DNA of 64,000 nt from Puia sp. (lineage in GTDB: Bacteria > Bacteroidota > Bacteroidia > Chitinophagales > Chitinophagaceae): contig JARLGZ010000233.1 in NCBI GenBank assembly GCA_031292515.1, positions 1-64,000 of the forward strand. Reading direction: 5' to 3'. A program made the translations under genes and the position numbers. Of this stretch, positions 53,058 to 61,429 are shown piece after piece (positions within the stretch are counted from its first letter, which is position 1; every line of letters begins with the position of its first letter). The notes beneath the pieces are model-generated. The model did no database searches. It had not been told where the DNA came from and worked only from the letters and a program-made list of their open reading frames with translations.

Positions 53058-54314
53058 GTGGCAACTATCGTCGAAAGGATCAAGCAGTTCAATAGCGACA
53101 GGATACCTGTTTATACGGCTCTAAAATATAAGATGATGGCGCAGAATGCCTTCCGGTTTTTCAGGGGTACCTGTCACCTGTTCTATGAGGACCTTAAGGA
53201 ATCCGATGCCATTCCCCAGTACCCGCTTAGCTGGATCTGTGGCGATCTGCATCTTGAAAATTTCGGCAGTTATAAGGGGGACAACCGTCTTGTCTATTTC
53301 GACCTGAACGATTTCGATGAAGCGGTGCTGGCCCCTGTCACCTGGGAACTGGCCCGGATGATCACCAGCATTTTTACCGGGCTGGATTCACTGGGTATAA
53401 AAAAAAAGGAGGCGACCCGCGTCGCCCGGTTGTTCCTCCATACTTACTCCGAAATGATCGGCAAAGGCAAGGCCCGTTATATAGAGCCCCAGACGGCCCG
53501 GGGCATCGTCCTGGAATTCCTGGACCAGGTCTGCGAACGAAGGCAGAAAGAGCTCCTTCGGGCGAGGACGGTAAAAAAGGAAGGCAGGCTGAAGCTCCTC
53601 ATCGATGAGATACGTCTTTTTGCGCTGGACAAACCGCTCAAGCGGGAGCTCACGGCTCATTTGACGAAATGGATCGGCGATACGCCCCTGCTTCGTGGCC
53701 GCTACCGGGTCATTGACGCAGCCTTTCGTATTGCGGGAACCGGCAGCATCGGTGTCAGGAGATATGTATTCCTGTTGAAGACTACGCGGGAGCCCAAAAA
53801 GCATCTTCTTATAGATATGAAGCAATCTCCACCCTCTTCGGTCCAGCCATATTGCGTCGGTCCACAGCCTGCCTGGTCTTCGGAGGCAGAAAGGGTGGTG
53901 ACCATCCAGGAGCATATGCAGAACATCGCACCTGCCCTGCTAAGCACCACCATGTTTAAAGAGCAGTCCTATGTCGTGAAAGAGATGCAGCCTGCGGACG
54001 ATAAGATCAATTTTCTGCTGATCAAAGACCATTATGAGGATATCAGCCGGGTGATCCGGGACATGGCCCTCCTTACCGCATCGGCGCAATTGAGGAGCTC
54101 CGGCAGAAGGGGTTCCGCGGTAGCCGATGAACTGGTCGCTTTCGGTAATGACCATCACTGGCAGGCGGGCATACTCGAATACGCGTCCGGATACGCCGCG
54201 AAGGTGAAAAAGGACTACCGGGAGTTTCTAAAAGCTTACAATGCAGGATCCTTTGATGGGCCCAAATCGGGCAAAAAGCCGGCAGCCAAGTCCCGGAAGC
54301 AGGGCGACAAATGA
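53058..54314 (+). CDS. DUF2252 family protein (kinase-like fold)
   Basis: A 418-residue protein starting at GTG (ATIVERIKQFNSDRIP). It has FRFFRGTCHLFYEDL, then WICGDLHLENFGSYKGD and YFDLNDFDEAVLAPVTWELARM, the DUF2252 motifs that resemble the HxDxxxxN catalytic loop and the metal-binding Asp of aminoglycoside-phosphotransferase-like kinases. Residues KHLLIDMKQ and YVVKEMQP are also family-like. The tail (about 395-418) is Lys-rich and disordered. Substrate and role are unknown. It is followed by an mgtC-family gene 79 bp downstream, possibly cotranscribed. Confidence 0.85.
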   Translation: MATIVERIKQFNSDRIPVYTALKYKMMAQNAFRFFRGTCHLFYEDLKESDAIPQYPLSWICGDLHLENFGSYKGDNRLVYFDLNDFDEAVLAPVTWELARMITSIFTGLDSLGIKKKEATRVARLFLHTYSEMIGKGKARYIEPQTARGIVLEFLDQVCERRQKELLRARTVKKEGRLKLLIDEIRLFALDKPLKRELTAHLTKWIGDTPLLRGRYRVIDAAFRIAGTGSIGVRRYVFLLKTTREPKKHLLIDMKQSPPSSVQPYCVGPQPAWSSEAERVVTIQEHMQNIAPALLSTTMFKEQSYVVKEMQPADDKINFLLIKDHYEDISRVIRDMALLTASAQLRSSGRRGSAVADELVAFGNDHHWQAGILEYASGYAAKVKKDYREFLKAYNAGSFDGPKSGKKPAAKSRKQGDK

Positions 54315-54393
54315 GCGGCAAATGATCTGTTGCATGGTCGGTTCAATTTATTAAATTTATTAATTTGTCAATTTATCAAAACTGCCAACTACC

Positions 54394-55029
54394 ATGACAT
54401 CTTTAGGGGAGATTATCTGGAAACTGGTCCTGGCCATATTGGTGGGCGCCGTAGTAGGAGCCGAAAGAGAATATCGCAGCAAATCGGCGGGGTTTCGAAC
54501 CCTGACCATGATCTGTCTCGGGGCCGCTATGTTCACCATGTTCTCACAGGCCATCGGCGGAAGCGGCAACCCTGACCGGATCGCCTCCAATATCGTCACC
54601 GGGATCGGTTTCGTAGGGGCGGGCGTAATTTTTAAAGGCGACTACCGGGTCAATGGCATTACGACGGCCGCCATGATCTGGGTGACGGCCGCCCTGGGCG
54701 TGGGCATCGGGGCCGGATACTGCTGGACTTCTGTCATCGCCTGCCTGTTGATATTACTCGTGCTTTTTGGGTTTACCCGGCTGGAGATCATGATCGACCG
54801 GATCAACCAGGTAAGGGAATATAAGATCGTATGTTCTTTCGAGACAGGCGCGCTTCACCGGTACGAGGAGCTTTTCAAACAGCATCATCTCCGGTTCATC
54901 CGCAACAGGCAGACGAAATCCGGGGAACTTCTAACGGGAGAATGGGTGGTGACCGGCTCGGAGAAGTGTCACCACCGGCTGATATCGCTGATCATAAAAG
55001 ACCCTACGGTCAAGGCCTTCGACTTCTAG
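54394..55029 (+). CDS. MgtC/SapB family membrane protein
   Basis: A 211-residue protein with four to five N-terminal membrane helices (LVLAILVGAVVGAEREY, TLTMICLGAAMFTMFS, GFVGAGVIFK, GITTAAMIWVTAALGVGIGAGYC) and a C-terminal soluble ACT-like domain (about 145-211). The motifs GAEREYRSKSAGFRT and GIGFVGAGVIF are typical of MgtC/SapB. In pathogens MgtC helps survival at low magnesium and inhibits the F1F0 ATPase. The role in this organism is not known. Confidence 0.9.
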   Translation: MTSLGEIIWKLVLAILVGAVVGAEREYRSKSAGFRTLTMICLGAAMFTMFSQAIGGSGNPDRIASNIVTGIGFVGAGVIFKGDYRVNGITTAAMIWVTAALGVGIGAGYCWTSVIACLLILLVLFGFTRLEIMIDRINQVREYKIVCSFETGALHRYEELFKQHHLRFIRNRQTKSGELLTGEWVVTGSEKCHHRLISLIIKDPTVKAFDF

Positions 55030-55105
55030 CGAAGTTCCCACGATATTGCCTGCTGCCGTAGCCCCAGGATCCATATGTCCAAAATCCGGGTATTGCCGGG
55101 GTCTA

Positions 55106-55975
55106 CTAGTACAGCGTAATACGCCAGCTTCTTTCAAAAGTCTCCCCCGGCGCCAGGCGATTGATCCCTTCTTTATCGGCCAATCGCTGGTTTGTATCGA
55201 CACTGTCGGCGATGCCGCACCAGGGTTCTATGCAGACAAAATCCGCCTTTGGCGCGGCCCATATACCCAGGAAAGGGAACCCGCCGAAATCGAAATCGAG
55301 ACCGTGCGGCGTCCTGTCGGATCGCAGGGAGACGGTTGTGGAAGCCAGCGACTTAAACACCAGGGCATCCTTGCTGAACAACTCTTTTTTAAGCGGTATG
55401 GTGGCCTCGGCGGTAAGAAAAGGATCGGATCTTGTCTCTATCAGCCCGTCTTTCGAAATAGGCCAACGCGGCGCCGTCTCCTCTTTCCCAAACACCAATT
55501 GATAGTCTGTATATCCCGTGCCGGCCACGAGAGGCACCCGGAACGCCGGATGGCCGCCGACGGAGAAATAGAGGGGCTCCCGGGAGGGGTTTTCAACGGT
55601 ATAAACGACCTGCAAGCTCGTCCCCTTCAGGAGATAACCGACCCGGAGCACAAACTCAAAAGGAAATTTCTTACGCGTCTCTTCATCGCTGGTCAGCACG
55701 AAACGGATCGAATCGAACTGCGCGTCTTCCACTTCGAACGTCAAATCGCGGGCAAAGCCGTGTCTGCCTAGATGATAGGGCTTATCTTCGTAGTAATAGG
55801 TCTCATCCTTCAGACTGCCGACGATCGGAAAAAGCAGCGGCGACCTTTTGGCCCAGTACGCCGGGTCTCCATTCCAGAGATACTCAAGCTGGCAGCCTTT
55901 GTTGAAAATGCTCTGCAATTCGGCGCCTTTGGGGCTGATGACTATTTTCAGATCCGGGTTCTCAATGGTGAACAT
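55106..55975 (-). CDS. Aldose 1-epimerase family protein
   Basis: A 289-residue galactose-mutarotase-like beta-sandwich. Motifs are ISPKGAELQSIF, YLWNGDPAYWAKRSPLLFPIVG, YHLGRHGFARDLTFE (catalytic His region), GGHPAFRVPL, and WAAPKADFVCIEPWCGIADSV with the C-terminal Glu. The Trp-Cys-Gly-rich end fits the YeaD/LacX-like subgroup, some of which act on hexose 6-phosphates. The physiological sugar is unknown. It diverges from an ABC permease gene, with a TAATTTTG box (55993-56000, minus) just upstream. Confidence 0.88.
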   Translation of the reverse strand: MFTIENPDLKIVISPKGAELQSIFNKGCQLEYLWNGDPAYWAKRSPLLFPIVGSLKDETYYYEDKPYHLGRHGFARDLTFEVEDAQFDSIRFVLTSDEETRKKFPFEFVLRVGYLLKGTSLQVVYTVENPSREPLYFSVGGHPAFRVPLVAGTGYTDYQLVFGKEETAPRWPISKDGLIETRSDPFLTAEATIPLKKELFSKDALVFKSLASTTVSLRSDRTPHGLDFDFGGFPFLGIWAAPKADFVCIEPWCGIADSVDTNQRLADKEGINRLAPGETFERSWRITLY

Positions 55976-55992
55976 ACGACTGATTTTTGGGG

Positions 55993-56000
55993 CAAAATTA
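55993..56000 (-). promoter_or_regulatory. Bacteroidota -7 box for the aldose epimerase gene
   Basis: Minus-strand TAATTTTG is an exact TAnnTTTG match 17 bases before the start codon, implying a very short leader. No -33 partner is clear. Confidence 0.4.
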
Positions 56001-56023
56001 GTTATTTAGGAGTAAATTGTACC

Positions 56024-57274
56024 ATGCTTCGCAACCTGACAATCGTCTGGACGAGTTTTAAAATGGCTTTGGAGGAGTTACGATCCAACAAGCTCCGCAC
56101 CTTTCTATCCTTATTGGGTATCACCTTTGGCATTTTCTGTATTATCAGCGTGCTTTCCACCATCAGCAGCATGAAACTGGCCGTGCAGAACGAGATAAAG
56201 GCACTGGGTAACAAGACGATTTATATCGACAAGTGGCAATACGGAGGTGGCCCCGACTATCCCTGGTGGAAATATATAAAACGCCCGATCCCTCGCTATG
56301 ACGAGATGAAGGAGCTGCGCTTAAAAGTTCCCGACGCAGCAAACATCGCCTATAACACCCATCTGACGTCGAGCATTGATTTTGAAGACAACTCGCTCTC
56401 GGGGGTCATGAATTATGGGATTACGGAAGACTTTAAGAACATCCAGCCGCTTGTCATAGAGGATGGCAGGTATTTCCAACAGGTGGATTTCGACCGGAAC
56501 GCCAATTTCATCGTTATGGGCTATACGATCGCCGAAAAACTCTTTGACAAGGCCGCCAAAGCCGTCGGCAAACAGGTAAAATTGCAAGGGGGGCGTGTCG
56601 GGATCGTAATTGGCGTCATTAAGAAGCAAGGCCAGAGCCTTATCGGCGGTTGGGACTACGACAATGCCATCCTGGTGCCCTACGGCTTCCTCAGAGGGAT
56701 GATAAAGGATGACAATGCCTATCCTACCATTCTCGTGCAGGCAGGCCCTCATATGCCGATCGAGGCGCTCAAGGACGAGCTCAAAGGGGCTATGCGGTCC
56801 CTGCGAAAGCTAAACCCGACGCAGGAGGACAATTTTGCGCTGAACGACATCGATACGCTGAGCAATTTCCTGAACCCCGTCTTCGCCGGAATGAATATAG
56901 GGGGATGGGCCATAGCCGCCCTCTCACTGATCGTGGGGATGTTTGGGGTAGCCAATATTATGTTTGTCACTGTCCGGGAACGCACCAGCCAGATAGGCCT
57001 GAAAAAGGCGATCGGTGCGAAACGGGGGGTGATTATGACGGAATTTCTGCTGGAATCGGCCTTTCTTTGCATCATCGGGGGGCTGATAGGCCTGCTGGCC
57101 GTTTTTATTCTCACCCAGATCATCTCCTCCCTGTTCAGTTTTAAAGTATTCATTCCGGCCGATATCATCCTGATGGCCGTGGGGATCTGTCTTTTTACGG
57201 GTATCGTCGCGGGTATTGTCCCGGCATTTATCGCTGCCAGGATGGATCCTGTAGTCGCAATTCGATCGAAATAA
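56024..57274 (+). CDS. ABC transporter permease, MacB/FtsX family
   Basis: A 416-residue permease with one N-terminal membrane helix (LRTFLSLLGITFGIFCIISVLS), a MacB-type periplasmic domain (about 45-270) and three C-terminal helices in an FtsX domain (IGGWAIAALSLIVGMFGVANIMFVTVRERTSQIGLKKAIGA region, then AFLCIIGGLIGLLAVF). It ends MDPVVAIRSK as usual. These pair with a MacB-like ATPase to drive export of lipoproteins, peptides or drugs. No ATPase gene is adjacent, so its partner must be elsewhere. The start MLRNLTIVWTSFKMAL is the family one. Confidence 0.88.
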   Translation: MLRNLTIVWTSFKMALEELRSNKLRTFLSLLGITFGIFCIISVLSTISSMKLAVQNEIKALGNKTIYIDKWQYGGGPDYPWWKYIKRPIPRYDEMKELRLKVPDAANIAYNTHLTSSIDFEDNSLSGVMNYGITEDFKNIQPLVIEDGRYFQQVDFDRNANFIVMGYTIAEKLFDKAAKAVGKQVKLQGGRVGIVIGVIKKQGQSLIGGWDYDNAILVPYGFLRGMIKDDNAYPTILVQAGPHMPIEALKDELKGAMRSLRKLNPTQEDNFALNDIDTLSNFLNPVFAGMNIGGWAIAALSLIVGMFGVANIMFVTVRERTSQIGLKKAIGAKRGVIMTEFLLESAFLCIIGGLIGLLAVFILTQIISSLFSFKVFIPADIILMAVGICLFTGIVAGIVPAFIAARMDPVVAIRSK

Positions 57275-57289
57275 CTAGTTTTGCGCCCG

Positions 57290-58312
57290 ATGCCCACCAT
57301 TCTAGCCATAGAGTCCTCCTGCGACGAGACCGCCTGCTCCATTTGCCGCGATGGGGTGATCCTTTCCAATATCATCGCAAATCAGGCCGTACATGAACAA
57401 TATGGCGGCGTGGTACCCGAGCTTGCCAGCAGGGCACATATGCAGAATATTGTCCCGGTAGTGGACAAAGCGCTGAAAAGCGCCGGTGTCTCCCTGCAGC
57501 AGATAGATGCCATCGCCTTTACAAAGGCCCCGGGGCTGATCGGCTCTCTGCTTGTGGGCGCCCAGTTTGCCAAGTCTTTATCACTGGCCCTGGACATCCC
57601 GCTGATAGCCGTGCATCATATGCAGGCTCATGTGCTGGCCAATCTCATACCCTCCTTCCGGGATGGCCATCCCCAGCCGACGCCGACCTTTCCTTTTTTG
57701 TGTCTGACGGTGAGCGGGGGACACACGCAGATCGTACTATGCGAATCGCCGCTGAAGATGATGCCCATCGGGCAGACGATCGACGACGCCGCAGGCGAAG
57801 CCTTCGATAAGTCGGCAAAACTCCTGGGGCTGCCCTATCCCGGCGGTCCGCTGATCGACAAACACGCCCGAAAGGGCGATCCGGAACGATTCAGCTTTCC
57901 GGAGCCACAGATTCCCGGCCTCGACTTCAGCTTTAGCGGGGTGAAGACGGCCATCCTCTATTTCCTGCGTGAACATTCGGCCACGGATACCCGCTTTGTG
58001 GAAGACAACCTGGCCGATATCTGTGCGTCCATACAGCGGAGGATCGTATCGATCCTGCTAAACAAGTTCAAAAAAGCGGCTGTGCAGACCGGGATAAAAG
58101 ACCTGTGCATAGCCGGTGGGGTCTCTGCCAACAGCGGTCTTCGGGAAGCCTTCCTGCAGATGGGCCAGGACCAGCATTGGAATACCTTTATCCCTCCTTT
58201 CGAATATTGCACGGACAACGCAGCTATGATCGCCATAACGGGCTACTACAAATACCTCGCCGGTGACTTCGCGGGTTTGTCCGAGAGCGCCAGCGCCAGG
58301 GGGGAATGGTAA
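57290..58312 (+). CDS. tsaD: tRNA N6-adenosine threonylcarbamoyltransferase
   Basis: A 340-residue Kae1/Qri7/TsaD enzyme that installs t6A37 on ANN-decoding tRNAs with TsaB, TsaC and TsaE. It has ILAIESSCDETACSICRDG, the metal-binding HHMQAH, SGGHTQIVL, the signature DDAAGEAFDKSAKLLGLPYPGG and NSGLREAFL near the end. The ATG at 57290 begins the family sequence. It follows the permease gene by 15 bp and precedes trmN by 10 bp, so the tsaD-trmN pair forms a small tRNA-modification operon. Confidence 0.96.
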   Translation: MPTILAIESSCDETACSICRDGVILSNIIANQAVHEQYGGVVPELASRAHMQNIVPVVDKALKSAGVSLQQIDAIAFTKAPGLIGSLLVGAQFAKSLSLALDIPLIAVHHMQAHVLANLIPSFRDGHPQPTPTFPFLCLTVSGGHTQIVLCESPLKMMPIGQTIDDAAGEAFDKSAKLLGLPYPGGPLIDKHARKGDPERFSFPEPQIPGLDFSFSGVKTAILYFLREHSATDTRFVEDNLADICASIQRRIVSILLNKFKKAAVQTGIKDLCIAGGVSANSGLREAFLQMGQDQHWNTFIPPFEYCTDNAAMIAITGYYKYLAGDFAGLSESASARGEW

Positions 58313-58322
58313 GGAAAATATT

Positions 58323-59036
58323 ATGTCGAACTCCTATTTTCAATTCAGGCAATTCATCATCCGCCAGGACCAGTGCGCCATGAAGGTGTGTACGGATGCC
58401 TGCATCCTGGGGGCCTGGTTTTCGGAAAAGATTTCTTCTTATTCCCGGATACTCGATATCGGCAGCGGCACGGGCCTGCTCTCGCTGATGCTGGCACAGA
58501 AGAGCAAGGGGGAGATACACGGGATCGAATTGGATCTCAACGCTTTTAAACAGATGAAGGAGAATATCGCGGAAAGTAACTGGAAAGAACGCGTCCGGGC
58601 CTTTCCGGGCGATGTCCGGAGTTTTGCATTCCCGGGCAAATACGATTTTATCATCACGAACCCGCCTTTTTTCGAGGGGGATCTGAATGCCGGCACCAAG
58701 GAGAAAAACCTCGCGCGGCACAGCACGGAACTCACGCTATCCGCTCTGCTGGAAGTCATCGACGGCAACCTGGGGAGTGCAGGCTCCTTTGGCATCCTCC
58801 TCCCCTACCACCGTACACAATATTTTGAAGGGCTCGCAACAGGGCGCCGCTTTCATATACGGGAAAAACTGCTGGTCAAACAGACACCCGGTCATGATTT
58901 CTTCAGGAGTATCCTGTATTTCTCCCGGAACCGGGAACATTTTGTACCCGTAACAGAAATGAGTATCAGAAACGGCTCCGGCGAATATACCGACGAGTTC
59001 AGGGAACTGCTGGCCGACTATTATCTGCATTTATGA
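58323..59036 (+). CDS. trmN: tRNA1(Val) adenine-37 N6-methyltransferase
   Basis: A 237-residue class I methyltransferase of the YfiC/TrmN6 family: FQFRQFIIRQDQCAMKVCTDACILGAW at the start, RILDIGSGTGLLSLMLAQ (SAM binding), and the N6-adenine catalytic motif NPPF in FIITNPPFFEGDL. It modifies A37 of tRNA1(Val). The start MSNSYFQFRQ lies 10 bp after tsaD, and an upstream Met within the tsaD end is rejected because it gives a Pro/Gly-rich extension. Confidence 0.92.
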   Translation: MSNSYFQFRQFIIRQDQCAMKVCTDACILGAWFSEKISSYSRILDIGSGTGLLSLMLAQKSKGEIHGIELDLNAFKQMKENIAESNWKERVRAFPGDVRSFAFPGKYDFIITNPPFFEGDLNAGTKEKNLARHSTELTLSALLEVIDGNLGSAGSFGILLPYHRTQYFEGLATGRRFHIREKLLVKQTPGHDFFRSILYFSRNREHFVPVTEMSIRNGSGEYTDEFRELLADYYLHL

Positions 59037-59109
59037 AGCTTCGGCCGGCCATTCCAAGACATTTCCGGACAAGCCGCCGGTCAACTATTATACCGGCCCG
59101 CGACCGGCT

Positions 59110-60309
59110 TCACAGCCCTGCATATTCTGTAAGATATTCATAGAGCGGGGTCAGCCGGCCGGCTCTCACCATAGTTGCTCTCTCCAGCACGGGAGAATAC
59201 CCTTTTACCAGGTCCTCGATGAGATATTTGATCAATTGTTCACCGAAATAACGGGAGGCGTCCCGGGGAAGTTCGTTGGGAAGGTTGCCTACGGCCATCA
59301 CATCTATGGAGCCTTGCAGGTATGGCTCCGTTTTCCGGCGTGAGATCCGGTCGACCCCATATACCGGGTTTTCGATGCTCGAATCTCCGAGGTTGCAAGG
59401 CACCGAGCCTTCCCGGTCGTCGGTGATATCGGCGATGGTCCGGATCCGGAACCCACTATCTGCAAGTTCTTCCCATTCAAAAAGGCGTGGATAGGTTTTG
59501 TCCCAATAGATGCCATTCATCAGGATGTCCGCGGACCCGGCATAGGGGCTGAAGGTGGAACGGTAACGCTCCGGATGACGGTGGAAATCGCCCCTGTCGT
59601 AGTTATTTTGGGAGACATGCCTGTAGAGGGCGCTCCCTTTCAGCTGGGTGAATACGGGATAGGAGAAGTTCCTTGCCAGGAACTCATCGGGTTCCACTTC
59701 GATCACGCCCATGAGGTTCATCACTTCGAGCACCCCGTGCGCCACCCGGCCCGAACCGGTGACAGCTATTTTGACGGTGGGCAGTTTCAGGCCGAAATAG
59801 GTATGGATAAGCTCCCGGAAATCCCTTTGCCTATGAACACGATCCAGCTTAAACTGCCCGGTACGTTCTCCATAGGCCATGATACCGTTGTGGGCGCCGA
59901 CGACGCCCGCAAAAAAGCCAAAACCCAGGATCCGCTGACCGTCCTCGTGTTCCAGGCATTCATAGTCGATAAGGGTGATCCGTTTGTCCAGGACGGTCCG
60001 GAACATCTGCCGGTTGTAGGATTGTTGTTTCCGGGTATGCGAGAAGAACAGGTAGGTCTTGTCTTCGATCAGTTCACCCGCCGGGACTTCCTTGATACCG
60101 AACAGGATATCGCAGCCACGGACCTCTTCCCGTACCTCCACACCCGCCTGGGCATATTCCTTATCCGTGAAACAGCGATCGGGGGAAGATTGCACGACGA
60201 TCCTCATGGCGGTCGAGTTTTTGTGGATCCATTTACATTGAGCCGGCGTCAGCGCCACCCTGTTGTCGGCGGGTACCTTACCCTCACGAAGTAAGCCAAT
60301 TGTAATCAT
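59110..60309 (-). CDS. Saccharopine dehydrogenase-like NAD-dependent oxidoreductase
   Basis: A protein of about 400 residues in the alanine dehydrogenase/transhydrogenase N-domain superfamily. The start MITIGLLREGKVPADNRVALTP is typical, and a Rossmann motif VTGSGRVAHGVLEVMNLMGV lies at about 197-216. The layout matches fungal LYS1-type saccharopine dehydrogenase (lysine-forming) and its bacterial relatives, rather than alanine dehydrogenase. In Bacteroidota these genes are often annotated only as NAD(P)-dependent oxidoreductase. Neither the reaction nor a lysine-pathway neighbour is shown here. Confidence 0.8.
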   Translation of the reverse strand: MITIGLLREGKVPADNRVALTPAQCKWIHKNSTAMRIVVQSSPDRCFTDKEYAQAGVEVREEVRGCDILFGIKEVPAGELIEDKTYLFFSHTRKQQSYNRQMFRTVLDKRITLIDYECLEHEDGQRILGFGFFAGVVGAHNGIMAYGERTGQFKLDRVHRQRDFRELIHTYFGLKLPTVKIAVTGSGRVAHGVLEVMNLMGVIEVEPDEFLARNFSYPVFTQLKGSALYRHVSQNNYDRGDFHRHPERYRSTFSPYAGSADILMNGIYWDKTYPRLFEWEELADSGFRIRTIADITDDREGSVPCNLGDSSIENPVYGVDRISRRKTEPYLQGSIDVMAVGNLPNELPRDASRYFGEQLIKYLIEDLVKGYSPVLERATMVRAGRLTPLYEYLTEYAGL

Positions 60310-60422
60310 GCTCGTTTCATTTGCTTGCAATCCGGAAAGGATAAAGATAGGTGATTGCCCGAAAAAATAGTTGGAGGGTATTTTGGACAGGATGGCTCAA
60401 ATGTGTAATATTGCGTCCCGAA

Positions 60423-60453
60423 TTTGGGCAATCTTTTCCAGATTGTATTTTTC
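60423..60453 (+). promoter_or_regulatory. Promoter of tRNA-Leu
   Basis: TTTG (60423-60426), a 19-base spacer and TATTTTTC (60446-60453) fit the Bacteroidota promoter with one mismatch at the last base. The expected start is near 60460, about 33 bases before the tRNA. Confidence 0.5.
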
Positions 60454-60492
60454 GAAGTGACTGGCTTTCAAAAGGATGCCAGACACCAAAAA

Positions 60493-60576
60493 GCCCGGAT
60501 GGCGGAATTGGTAGACGCGTCAGACTCAAAATCTGGTTATCGCAAGGTAGTGCAGGTTCGATTCCTGTTCCGGGCA
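60493..60576 (+). tRNA. tRNA-Leu (CAA)
   Basis: An 84-base tRNA. The 7 bp acceptor stem GCCCGGA pairs with TCCGGGC, and the discriminator A is at 60576. The D-arm is GCGGAATTGGTAGACGC, the anticodon loop CTCAAAA gives anticodon CAA, the variable arm is long (class II, as for Leu), and the T-arm carries GGTTCGATTCC. CCA is not encoded. It is followed by an intrinsic terminator and then by a scar of gene fragments, as often seen where elements integrate at tRNA 3' ends. Confidence 0.96.
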
Positions 60577-60596
60577 CTTGATTTTCAATCAGTTAC

Positions 60597-60624
60597 AAGG
60601 GTCGCAGCTACTGCGGCCCTTTTA
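60597..60624 (+). terminator. Intrinsic terminator of tRNA-Leu
   Basis: AAGGG-CGCAG and CTGCG-CCCTT form a stem of about 10 bp with one mismatch around CTA, followed by TTTT. It starts 21 bases after the tRNA end. Confidence 0.75.
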
Positions 60625-60784
60625 CTTTTCAGAATTTGCCAGCAATTTGCCAGTAAAACGGAACAGTGTTTACCAGAACCGCTTTAGTCTGAGTGAAATG
60701 GGTTTTTAAAAGAGCTTTTGTTCATCAAATTTAACTCATTTGCTGCTCATTGCATTTGGCTTTCTCTAAGGCGCAAAATGTGCC

Positions 60785-60937
60785 ATGTTAAGCCTTTCCG
60801 TCATGGAATGGGAAGATGCCAATATTAAGGAAGGTTTCCGGGATTCAATGGCGAAATACTACCCGAAGAAAGAAATAGGCGAAGTAATGAAACAGGTTGA
60901 AAAGTGGCTGGCTTACCTAAAAAAGGAAGGACAATAG
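60785..60937 (+). CDS. Small hypothetical protein (50 aa)
   Basis: An ATG-to-TAG frame encoding a charged helical 50-residue peptide (MLSLSVMEWEDANIKEGFRD, later EVMKQVEKWLAYLKKEGQ). The amino acid composition looks coding rather than random, but there is no clear ribosome-binding site, and I recognise no family. It may be the C-terminal remnant of a longer gene, since it lies in a region of broken genes. Confidence 0.35.
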   Translation: MLSLSVMEWEDANIKEGFRDSMAKYYPKKEIGEVMKQVEKWLAYLKKEGQ

Positions 60938-61146
60938 AATGCTATTACATATTATATAAATAGACACCACTTGGCCTTACAAATCACAACTATTGGATAA
61001 TATTTGACCTGAAAGGTACATACCTGATTTTTACTGCTTTTAGTGACATTAGTTTTTTGAATTTGAAGAAATCAAACCCCTCCATTTGACATACAACAGC
61101 ATGTCCCACCACATTTCGGCATATTTGATTTTTGCAAATCAGCAAT

Positions 61147-61428
61147 ATGGCTATCAGTACCGTTAGTGATTTCTATAAGGAAGTCTCCATGCTTTTCGAC
61201 GGCAATTCGATCCAACCCTTGTCTGATCGCATCCCAAAGGATATCGGGCACTTTAATATTTTTGACATCACCGACCTGGTAAAAGGGTACAAAGGGACGT
61301 CCCAAACACCCTATAACAGAAGGGCCTGTTATAAAATCAGCATGATCCGCGGCCGGAACAGAGTTGAATATGCCGATGAGGTCATCCACATTGAAAACAG
61401 TGCGTTGTTGTTTGGAACCCCCGCCTGT
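61147..61428 (+). pseudogene. Truncated AraC-type regulator (N-terminal domain only)
   Basis: From ATG 61147 the frame encodes about 94 residues (MAISTVSDFYKEVSML, IGHFNIFDITDLVKG, YNRRACYKISMIRGRNRVEYAD, IENSALLFGTP) that match the ligand-binding cupin start of Bacteroidota AraC-family regulators. The match then stops abruptly. The following codons read antisense through the tail of the neighbouring MerR-type gene, and no helix-turn-helix domain follows. A deletion or insertion has therefore joined the head of one regulator to the tail of another at about 61430. Confidence 0.7.
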
Positions 61429-61429
61429 T

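Larger units (their letters stand above)
60577..61146. other. A/T-rich gene-poor stretch after tRNA-Leu
   Basis: This 570 bp stretch holds the tRNA terminator, a direct repeat of TTTGCCAG (two copies within 60635-60655), one 50-codon frame (60785-60937) and otherwise nothing recognisable. The base composition is visibly more A/T-rich than the preceding 60 kb. It may be the left edge of a decayed integrated element, but no integrase remnant is recognisable. Confidence 0.45.

Noticed and set aside
55772-56023. 84-codon N-terminal extension of the MacB-type permease
   Set aside because: It is antisense to the aldose epimerase gene. The family start and the first membrane helix begin at 56024.
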